Origin: Paguma larvata | Taxonomy: Eukaryota > Chordata > Mammalia > Carnivora > Viverridae | DNA length: 64,000 bases | Reading direction: 5' to 3' | NCBI GenBank assembly: GCA_030068075.1 | Contig: CM057844.1 | Coordinates: 744,001 to 808,000, forward strand | Part shown: positions 37,545-46,900 of the stretch, in pieces | Position numbering within the stretch: the first letter of the stretch is position 1 | Layout: each line of letters starts with the position of its first letter | The notes under the pieces: model-generated | What the model was told of the DNA's origin: nothing | Database searches by the model: none | Seen by the model: only the letters and a program-made list of their open reading frames with translations | Made by a program: the position numbers and the translations under genes

Positions 37545-37735
37545 CAAGCCTGACAGTCGGGTTTGGATCCTGGCTTCACTTCCATCCAGGCTGATTATAG
37601 CTCTATGTCGTGGTTTTCTCATCCACAAAATGGGGATAATAATAAGACTTCCCTCATTATGGTTGTTGCAAGTATTAAATAAACTGATACATATAGAGCA
37701 CTTGCACACAGCCAGTGCTCCACTACTGGGGGCTA
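37545..37735 (+). repeat. MIR element
   Basis: 'gtttggatcctggcttcacttcc', 'gtggttttctcatccacaaaatggggataataataa', 'ggttgttgcaagtattaaat' and 'gagcacttgcacac' appear in MIR order. Confidence 0.85.
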
Positions 37736-38930
37736 TCAGTTTTAATTTTAATATATTTTTTGATATATAGCATTTTAAGATAAAAGTTTCTCTCTTCTTT
37801 TTTTTTTTTTTTGAAGCCCTCGATTTACAGGTTCCTTTAGCTCACATCTGTCTGCTAACTGTTATCCTAGCCCTGAACTTGGGCATTCTCCATAGTTCCT
37901 CAGAGCATTGAGGAATAACCGGGGGTTTGTGTGCTCAGACCATGTTTGTTAAACAAAGAAGGACACATGGTTCATGAAGCATTTCTGGAAGACCCTGTTT
38001 CTCAAACTTGAATGGGCAGTGGAGTTGTTTCATTTGAAGCAGTTAAGTTTTAGTGTAATTTGTTATGCTGAAATAGTATGCAGAACACTCAGCCAAGGAA
38101 GGGACCTCAGAAGTTGGGGCTGTCATGGGGGTGATGAAGGATGGGTAGTTTCTGATCCCAGCACTTCTCACAGTTTTGGTTCAGTTTTATAAGAAACTAG
38201 GTTGCTGACTCCCTACAGTCCATTTATTCATTCATGAGTGTTACATGTGATAGGATCTCTTCTTCAGTCAGTGGTAAGGGAGGAGATAGGGGCATTGGCA
38301 GTGGGATCTTCACTGTTGGGGAATTTGAAGTCTTGAGCAACAGGGTTGCACGTTAGAGGATTCACTGTGGCTGAGGAGTAAAGATCCATAGGGAGGTGTA
38401 TGAGGAGGGGCATAAAGAAGGTAGGGGAGAAACCAGAGGAGAGGCCCAGTGCCTAAGATAGGGTTCTTGGATTCAGACCACAGAAACCACATGCAGCCAA
38501 CTTATGCAGCAAAAAGTTTACTAAATGGCACCTTTCCCCTGCTCCCCACCCCCCCATTGATGGAAGACTGGAGAAAAAGGGCAGGAATCAGCAGCCAGAC
38601 ATCTGTGAACAAGGCCAAATTTTGCCAGGGGACAGTGGCAATAGTGTGCAGAGTAGCTGTTGGACGCTTAATGCTGCCATTGTACAAAAATCACCACCTC
38701 TTCCTCGGTCTTTGGGGGGAGGTCCCAGGTAATAACTGAGCTGCCAGAGAGTGGGAAGAGAAAGCATCTACCCCCCTTACCCCACACAAAGAAGGCACCT
38801 CCAGACTTCTTTGGATACTGAGTAACCCAAGACTGACAAATACATTTCCCTCCAGCAAGTGCAAACTTGTCCTGACCCACAGTGTGGTGATGAGCAGGGA
38901 GAGAGAACTTGAAGACAGATGCAAGCTAGC
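37736..38930. other. intergenic, no gene recognised
   Basis: A T-run lies at 37797-37812. The rest is unique sequence without a supported exon. Confidence 0.35.
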
Positions 38931-38934
38931 TAGT

Positions 38935-39180
38935 GGAACAGAACTGGGCATTAGTCTCACGGTTGTTTCCATTCAAATCCTGGCTCTGTCACTTGGCAGC
39001 GCGGTTAATGTGGGTAATTTGTGTGATTATTTGCCCCCCTAAATCTTTGTTTCTTTACCTGAAAGATAATAGGACAATAATAGCATCCACCCATAGAACT
39101 ATAGTCAGGATGAAACACTATCCTTTTGATAAGGCATATGCAATAGTAGCTGCCCATAGTAAGAACACAAGAGGTGTCAG
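38935..39180 (+). repeat. MIR element
   Basis: 'attcaaatcctggctctgtcacttggcagc', 'tttctttacctgaaagataata' and 'gtagctgcccatagtaagaac' are MIR landmarks. It is more diverged than the copy at 37545. Confidence 0.75.
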
Positions 39181-40685
39181 TCCTTGATGTTACTCATGTT
39201 ATTTTTGGCAACTGGAGATAGACCTGGCGGGGAGGAATTTCTTTGGGCTCCTAGGGTGGAGGTGAAGAAGCCTTGGGGAGATGCAGACTGGAGGGTGCAG
39301 ATGTTGCATTCAGCACTGGTGGGCTGTGATTTGGTGCTTCTGTGAGACTGGGACAGCGGTCCAGAAGGCCATAGATGTGCAGGAAGGGGCCTGTACCCAG
39401 GCTAGAGGCAGATTTGGGAGTTCTTGGCAAGCAGATGATGACTGAATCATGGAATCTCACACAAGGGAGAGAGAAGAGTGCCCAAGGGAGCCTGAGAAAT
39501 ACGATGTGTGAGTTTGGGTTTTCCTAGAGGTGGGCTCTGAGTCAAGCACTCCAGGATAAGTCATTTATCTGGGAGATGCCCTGGGACAACACCAGTAGGG
39601 GAGTGGGGAAGCAAGGTGGGAACAGGTCCCTAGAAGTGGAGCTAGGCAGAGAGTATGATGAATAGGCTTTACTGGGGAAGGGTCTGAAAAGGTCTCAGGT
39701 GTGAGAGAGGTCAGAGAAGAGGGAGGAGCTGGGCAAGGGTGTGCTCATAGGTCCAGCTGAGCTTTGGCCTGATCTGTGAGCAGAAAGGTTTGGAGCAAAA
39801 AGGGCTCTGCAGAGTAGTTCCTCTGGAGGCAAGGGGGTAGCCTTGTATCATGTCTCATATGTCAGTCAAACATTGTGGATGTGGGGATAGAAGGGTGTAG
39901 GTTAGGCTTTTGTCAGCAGAGGGCAATTCTTATTAGTGGCAATGGTGAGCTGGTAGCAGCCTACAGTCATGGCAGCTAGAGGGAGGTGCCAGAGCCCAAG
40001 AATGGGAGTCTGGGTGGGGCACCTACAACACCTAGGAAGAAAGCAATTTGAGATGTAATAATTAGCAAGTAACTGGGGCACACCCTGCTTGGGACCTCTG
40101 GGAAGCAGAATAGAAAGCAAGTCTGAGTTATTCTACCATAGACCTGGGGCTGGTGGTCCAGGGTTTCTCAGGGGCTATTAATCCTTGGCACCTCTGGCTA
40201 GTGGGCAAAGTGGCCTTTGGAGGCCAGAGAAAGCCCCCAGGCCAAAGACATGATTGGGTTGACACTGGAGGCTGGGCTGCCTGCAAGCAGAATGATCAGG
40301 GCACAAGATGGTGGGCAGAGCAAACCAGTGTCTACACAGCCTTTGAGGGGGGACACAAAAGCATCCTAGAGGGAGCAGCCAGAGAGCCAGGAAGTAAATC
40401 AGAAGAGGAATGAATAAATTGGCTCGTTTGTGCACTAACATGGCCATACATTTTATTCATCCATGTCCGTCCAACTCCTATTGTATCTGTACTTTAATGC
40501 TGCCAGCCTGGCCAGGGGCCTCTCGGAAAAGCTGAGGAGGCATCTCTGTTAAGCCACTCACACCTAGTCTGGTGTCATCCTGGCACTGAGAAGAGCCGGG
40601 ATGCGTGGGAGGCCAGGGGAAATGGAGCACACATTCCTGGTTAGCCACAGAGAGGAGATGGAAACATTCCCTGGAAAATAATGAG
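39181..40685. other. intergenic, G-rich, no gene recognised
   Basis: Unique or very old sequence. No exon, RNA gene or nameable repeat could be supported. Confidence 0.35.
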
Positions 40686-40697
40686 CAGAGAAACCTT

Positions 40698-40735
40698 TAC
40701 TGATTAGTTAAATCCCGGATAATCCCAGCTGATGA
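40698..40735 (+). promoter_or_regulatory. candidate retinal control element (OTX/CRX plus E-box)
   Basis: About 2.8 kb upstream of the VSX1 start, a TAATCC core (40720-40725) directly abuts a CAGCTG E-box (40726-40731). A tgattag and a second aatccc lie within 25 bases before it. TAATCC is the OTX/CRX consensus and CAGCTG fits proneural bHLH factors, both relevant to photoreceptor and bipolar expression. This is motif reading only. Confidence 0.3.
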
Positions 40736-41029
40736 AGACAGATCCGGACCCCTTAAAGGATTTAGGTAGGGTTCCAAAACGACTCCGAGGGCGACCCAGG
40801 GCAGGGAGGCTCGAGCCTCTGGCTGCAGATTTTTGAAGAGGGAGGGCTGGGAGGAGCCTACCCTTCACTCTGCCAGGGTGCGAAGTTCTCCAAATGCTTG
40901 CTCCCAGCCATAGACTCTGTAACTGCCAGGGAGCAAGGAGACTCGCGGAACGTGTGTGGGTAGGCTCGGGGATCAACTCGCACTCTCCTTTCCCAGTCTC
41001 CTAAACGGCTGGAAGCGCTCCCCTCACCG

Positions 41030-41880
41030 TGGCTGACGTTGAGCCAGGCGCTTAGTCCTGCTTGCGTGTCTGTGTTCTCAACCTTGGGCGCCGGGGCTCT
41101 GAGCGGATCCCGCAGAGTCCTGGGCGCTAGACGACCTTCTGCGGCGGCTGCTGGGGATGGGAGTGTGGACCTGTATCAGCGCTGCAAGGGGGGAAGGGAG
41201 GCGTTTCTTACTGGGGGGGAGACACTGAGGATCCCCACCCCCACCCCGGCGCTGCGTTCCTGTGGTTGCAACGCTGCAAAAAGGAAGACGCCTGCCGGGG
41301 TTCAGCGGTGTCTCCAACCAGGTCCCGAGAGCCCCTTCCTGAAGGCGGACCGTAGGGACGCTCCTGTGCAGAAATTGCAAAGATCCCTTGGAGCTCTGAT
41401 TCCGGCTCCTTCTGTCGGCTTTCTCTTTCAGCTTCGCTTTCCCGGTTTCTCTATCTGTGACTGGTGTGGCTGGGTTAATAACCCTCAGTGGTTCTCATCT
41501 GCCAAAGAGGGTTTGTAAGGTCCTTCAGAATGGGTTTAACCGGTATGCTCTTAACTCACTCCACCGTGTGGGGTGGTCGAAGTTGGACTCCTCCCTCCGG
41601 GCCTTTTGGCACCTCTGGGTTCCTGGCCATCCACTTGAGGTTTGTCCTCTCGGTGATCACCTGTCTCCTCTGCAGAGGGGAGGCGAGGGAGACTTCAAGA
41701 CCCTAGTGGAGGCGAGGGGAAGCTGTCGGCACTCTAGACTGCAGGAGCTGCGCGAGCATCCGCGCGAGCCGGGGAGCCGCCTCTTAGACTCTCCCCTTGC
41801 GAGTGACCCGGGTTGGACCACCTTAGGGCCGATGGTTCTGCCTGTAGGCCCAGAAGTTGGTCTGCAAAATGTGTGGATCG
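41030..41880. other. CpG-rich block upstream of VSX1
   Basis: GC-rich with many CpGs (for example 'gcgctagacgacc' and 'gcgcgagcatccgcgcgagccgggg'), separated from the promoter island by about 1.4 kb of ordinary sequence. An open frame at 41039-41518 (159 codons) has arginine/proline/alanine-rich composition typical of chance frames in CpG islands, and I recognise no family. It could be an alternative promoter, a non-coding first exon or an enhancer island. Confidence 0.5.
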
Positions 41881-42061
41881 TTAGGTGACTTCCTAAACTG
41901 CGGCTCCAAATTCTGAATTACAAAACGACTATTCTGCGGGGCAAAGAGCTAGAGCACCTTGGCTGTACCACAAACACTCTCCTTTAAACCCAGATATAAA
42001 TTTGGGGAGAAATTCCTAGCGGGATCTAAAACGACGCTGGCGTCTAAAGCCGCCCCCGACC

Positions 42062-42245
42062 CCGAGCGATTCAAATGACAATTATCCCAAAGGAAAGTTA
42101 TTGTTTTGCTAATCCCAGGAACAGCTTGCGAGGGGGGAGATTTGGGTCTCCTTTAATAATGGAAAGTTAATGCGCAGCCTCTTGTAATTATCTTTATCCG
42201 AAGCCTCTCGTTTAATCTGCATGTTTAACAGTGGCCCCATGCGAA
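42062..42245 (+). promoter_or_regulatory. candidate VSX1 upstream enhancer, homeodomain-site cluster
   Basis: An AT-rich island in GC-rich surroundings, 1.3-1.45 kb before the VSX1 start. It packs acaattatccc (42078), taatcc (42110-42115), tttaataatgg (42152), gttaatgcgc (42167), taatta (42185-42190) and taatct (42213-42218) into under 200 bases. TAATCC suits OTX2/CRX and TAATTA suits VSX/RAX/LHX-type factors. The density and sequence texture resemble a conserved non-coding element, but conservation is not tested here. Confidence 0.4.
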
Positions 42246-42595
42246 GTTGAAGCCAGCAGGAGATCCACTTTCCCTGACTCAGAGTTCTCCCCGGCGGGCA
42301 GGGAGCCATGTCGCCTCCGAGTGGGTTCAGGGGGTTGCCACCTTGCTTGCTGGGTGACCTCAGATCGCTGGGCCCTCACAAAGTGGGACTGAGGAGAGTC
42401 TGTTTCCAGGGTTTTATGTTTGGGAAGAGTGGGCTCAGGGTTTCCAGCGATTCGGGTTGGGTGGACTCAAATTTTCACAAATTTCACTTGTGAGCCAGGA
42501 GTGGTTTACTCAAGTGCTTTGTTCCGCGGCAACTTTAACAAATCAGGGAGTTTCACAGGAAAATCGGGCTGTCTTTGAAGAATTGTAAAATCCGA

Positions 42596-42606
42596 CAGTA
42601 ATTAGT
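42596..42606 (+). promoter_or_regulatory. candidate VSX-type site
   Basis: The word cagtaattagt contains TAATTAG, close to the preferred VSX2/VSX1 site (TAATTAGC-like), 0.9 kb upstream of the gene. It could allow VSX1 autoregulation or repression by VSX2. A short motif alone is weak evidence. Confidence 0.25.
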
Positions 42607-43383
42607 TTGCCTCCGGGAAGAGGGGTGTCTCCCAGTAGACAGGTCCTATGTTCCAATTTATCCCCTCCATACCCAGTTTAGAATTGTTAGATACATACTT
42701 ACACTAAAAAAAATTCTTTGTTTACCTGCTATTCAAATTTCACGGGACCTCCAGTATTTTTGTTTGCTAAACCGGGCAATCTTCCTTAGTCCACTCTATA
42801 TCTGTTTCTCCCTACTTCTCCCAGCTCTGGTGAGTTTTGCAGCCCGTTGCAGCTCAGCCATTAGGGAGTTGGGGGTGAATTTGGTTGGAGGTGGAGTAGG
42901 CATGGATTAAATAAACATTTTGCACTACTCTCCCTTCGGAGATTTTCAGAGATTTTCGGGGAAGGCCTTGGCTCTGGCGGTGGAGTCGGAAGGCTGGTGT
43001 GTGTTATATTGGTGGTAGTGTGGCTGGGAATGAGGCCCTAGGTCTTAATGAGCAACTGGGTCTTGGGAGGGAGGCTTCAGGGCAACTGTGAAGGGGACCT
43101 CCACCTAGAGAATCTGGAAGGAAAGGAAAGACCACTCCGGGGCCTGGAAACTGCAACTTTTAGAGGAACCAGCAGATAGCGGGGTCGTGCGCTCCCTACT
43201 TTTCTCTCACGGAGAAAGGGGGAGGGGGCTGTCGGGTGGGGATTGGGCAGGGGGACAGCTGGAGAGGAGAGAGAAGGAGGAGATTGAGGGGACTGCAGCT
43301 GGGAGGGCGGCGACCGAGGGGAGGGAAACTGATGGCGTCTCCATCTCTCAGGGTCCCGGGCAATGACGCGTCCGCGCCCCACT

Positions 43384-43505
43384 GATTGGAGCCCTCCCGG
43401 CCTTCCGCCCCCGACGTGCTCTCCGGGAGTATAAAGCATCCTCCGAGTTGTGCCCTCTTCGCAAACGTGACCTAGAGAAAATCAAGCCTCGCCGACTGAG
43501 AAGCC
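43384..43505 (+). promoter_or_regulatory. VSX1: VSX1 core promoter and 5' leader
   Basis: A TATA box tataaag lies at 43430-43436, preceded by an inverted CCAAT (attgg at 43385-43389) and GC-rich sequence. From the TATA position, transcription would start near 43460, giving a 5' UTR of about 45 bases before the ATG at 43506. The ATG context (aagccATGa) has no strong Kozak G at +4 (it is A) and has C at -1 and G at -3. The exact start site is inference. Confidence 0.6.
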
Positions 43506-43929
43506 ATGACATGCCGGGACGCACTTTCCGACGGGCGCTCCAGGAGCAGAGCGCAGGTGCCAGGCAGTTCCCCCAGCGGCTCGCGCCCCCGCGGCTTCGC
43601 CATCATGGATCTGCTGGGCCTGGAAGCTGAGGTGCCCGCGCCTGCAGGCCCCGGGCCAGGATCTAGCTGCGAGTCCTCCACGGCTGCACCCTGTACGGGT
43701 CCTGGTCTCCCGGGCTCCTGCATGGCGCGCGGGGCCCTCCCACTGGGGCTTGGCCTTCTCTGCGGCTTCGGCGCGCAGCCGCCCGCGGCCCCGCGGGCGC
43801 CCTGCCTACTCCTGGCCGATGTGCCGTTCCTGCCACCCGGGGCGCCTGAACCAGCTGCCCCGCAAGCCCCTGGTCGCCCGCCGCCCCAGCTCGGCAGCCA
43901 GAAGAGCAGTGAGAGCGTCTCGACGTCCG
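43506..43929 (+). CDS. VSX1: VSX1 coding exon 1
   Basis: Start ATG at 43506. It encodes residues 1-141 plus the first base of codon 142, with donor at 43930 (tccG|gtaatc). It carries the eh1-like motif at residues 31-38 and D105 in LLLADVPF. Reading past the donor gives an unrelated tail to 43994, which is not used. Confidence 0.96.
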
Positions 43930-46900
43930 GTAATCAGGCCAGTCCATCGGGGTCTTGCCTCTGTTTCCTCAGGCTTGGGGCCGTCCAGGGGTAACTCACC
44001 ATCGTCTCATTGAGCCCCTACTCCCAGCATCCCGGATCTAAGGGAAGTTGGGACCGCAGAGCGTGGCCCCGTCGGGGGAGACGTATGCTCGCCGCCTCGC
44101 TTCCTGCCCCTTGTCTTTCCCTGAATCCCCGTCTTTTCTCCGGGATCTGATCCTGAGGCACAGTGGGTACCACCACCACTCGGTTCCGGACCTACCCCAG
44201 GGGTCTCGGCAGCGAAGTTTTTCCCTAGCGCCTCGCGTGAGTCTCGGCCTCTGCGATTGGCATAGGTCGGGGAGGCCAGGGCGTGCTTGTACATCACCAG
44301 CACAGAATCCAGTACCCCTGCAGGGGCTCAAAGGTTTGCTGGATTGAAAGAATGAAGAGCGCAGGGCCTGGAGGCCTGGAACTGTCCCCCTCCCGGGGTG
44401 CTGAAAAGGGAACCTAGGTACCGCGCTTTTCTCTTTGCGTTGCCTTCCCTCCTCCCGCACACGTGAGGAAGGAAGCAACGGTGCCAATTTCATTGCAGCT
44501 ATGCTCAGCATTTTGTTACGAGTCCAGCTATTTCCTCAAAGAAGTTTAGGTGCATTACGGGAAAGAGACAGAGGCGATGAATTTGCTATATAATTGCTCT
44601 ATAAAGAGCAAAGGCCAAGAAATTGAGAGTTTTGGGGTTTGGGGGGAATAAAATGGAGAATTATACAAGAAAATGCAGACTGAGAGAAACTATATAGTAA
44701 AACCTAGAGCTGAGCATCCAGGCAGCCAAGGCAAAAAAGGTACATTGAGTCTCTCCACTGAAACTAAAACTAACAGTATAATAAAAGGAAGCATGCGAGT
44801 TCAGCAGATAAGCAAGCTTGCACTCAGCTTAAAAACAAACAAAAAAACTTCATGAATCTCTGTGTGAGATAAAATGACGCCTTCTATTAGTGGTTTAGTT
44901 AAAAATGAAAAACCACCTTCATAGGGTGAATTCTTTCCTCTGTGAGAAAATGAAAGGCAACACACCACTAGATCTTGTCAAGAGTGAGTTTCCTGGATTC
45001 ACTTCCAGAGCATCGGAATTGGTATAGGAGGGCAGGGAGTGCAGTTCTGACCAGGATTCTGATGTCAAACCTCAGCCCCCCACTTACAGAAATGTTTTGT
45101 TGGTTAACATGAGGAGTTGGAGGCAGAAAGAAGTGGATGAATTTGGGAGCTAAGTGGGGGTACAAAATGCCATTAATGACCAAGTAGCTTCAAGAAGTCT
45201 GGGGCTTGAATCCCAACTTCATCATGTACCACCTGTGCGATCTTGGGCAAGTTACTTAATCGCTCTGCACCTCAGTTTCCTCATCTGTAAAAATAGAATA
45301 ATATTGGGGCGCCTGAGTGGCTCAGTCGGTTAAGCGTCCGACTTCAGCTCAGGTCATGATCTCACAGTCTGTGAGTTCGAGCCCCGCATTGGGCTCTGTG
45401 CTGATGGCTCAGAGCCTGGAGCCTGCTTCGGATTCTGTATCTCCCTCTCTCTCTGCCCTTCCCTTGCTCACGCTCTGTCTCTATGCCTCTCAAAAATAAA
45501 TAAATGTTAAAAAAAAAAAGAATAATACTAGTAGCTACGTTGGAGTTCTTTTATGAAGAATAACTGTGATAATGCATGGACAATGCTAAGCACAGTGACT
45601 GGAATATAGTGAGTGCTAAAAATGCTAGTGCATATTGTTAAATACTCACATTCCTCAGCAGAATCATAACTTCAAGCCTCATATTAAAATCCAGAGAAGA
45701 TAGTGAAAAATGTGCTCACCTTTAAAAATACTTTTTTTAAAAAATAAAAGGTAGTATGCTCACCTTTAAAGTCCTCTCTTTTCTCCTGTGCTAACAGATG
45801 AGGATAGCCCATCTGAAGACAGGAGTGAACTGAAGGTGTCCCCCACCCCTGGCAAGAGGAAGAAGCGGCGGCACAGGTATGTAGCCAGGCTGTCCTCCCT
45901 GGCCCTTTCCTCATGACACAGTATCTGAGAATATATGGCACTGCATTATGGCGGGCCCAGTGGCCCTCCAGTTGGCACATAGTAGGCATTTGGGAACATA
46001 ATTCTGCTATTCACAGGAGGCTGCAGGACAATCTTTGTAGCATTTAAAGACACAATTTTGTGGACCTTTAAAATAGATTTTCTTAGAATTAGTTGATAAA
46101 ATTCATCGAGGAGGAAAAAAATGTTAAAGAATTCTGTTTTTTTTTCTTTGAACCAAAATTCTGGACTTTCCAGAGGCTAATCATTCAGAGGGAATGTGTC
46201 CAGTTTTCATGAGGACACCTTTTAGGGTGTGGAAAGGCAGGCACGGGGTCTTCTAAGTCTGGGAAACCTGGTAGGCTCCTGCAGACATGTTCCCACAAGT
46301 GTGCTTTGGGCCTCCCTACAGGACTGTTTTCACTGCCCATCAGCTGGAAGAGCTGGAGAAGGCATTCAGCGAGGCCCACTATCCTGATGTGTATGCCCGG
46401 GAAATGCTGGCTGTGAAAACTGAGCTCCCTGAAGACCGAATACAGGTTTCTAGGGTCTCTTTTCTCCTTCCCAGAGACATCACAGAGAATGTGTTTTTCT
46501 CACACACAGTGAGTCAACCCACAGCCACCTCTAGAAAGCCTAACACATTCCCGTTGACACACAAACTGAGGCTCACTAGCTGCAGGTACCACAGTGCTAG
46601 AGCCTTTCTGTATCTTTATTCCAAGAAGATATTCTCTGTAATCTGCATGTCTTTTTTCCTTTTATTTATTAATTCTTTAAAATTACATAATAATGTGTGC
46701 TGCAACTAAAAACTTCATATATATAGTTATATCTATCTATAATTCTATCTGTCTGATCTTTGACTATCACTCTTTGAGAGAAAACAATCTAAATGCCTCC
46801 TATAACGTTTCTTCACACCATCTCTGTGTATATATATATGGTTATAAATATGTTTATATATCTATATCTGTAACTATATCATCTATATCTATACTTACAC

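Larger units (their letters stand above)
43340..44300. other. CpG island over VSX1 promoter and exon 1
   Basis: Dense CpG ('caatgacgcgtccgcgcccc', 'cgcgcagccgcccgcggccccgcg') from just before the TATA box through exon 1 and into intron 1. Confidence 0.75.
43930..45797 (+). other. VSX1: VSX1 intron 1
   Basis: GT-AG, 1868 bases. The first part is CpG-rich. Further in are a MIR split by a SINE (45190-45640) and otherwise unique sequence. Confidence 0.9.

Noticed and set aside
41039..41518. 159-codon plus-strand frame
   Set aside because: Composition is that of a chance frame in CpG-rich DNA; no domain, no splice partner, no family recognised. Kept only as a CpG-block finding.
43663..43947. Minus-strand frames opposite VSX1 exon 1 (also 43077-43439 and 43472-43723)
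   Set aside because: Shadow frames of GC-rich sequence on the other strand of VSX1 and its promoter.
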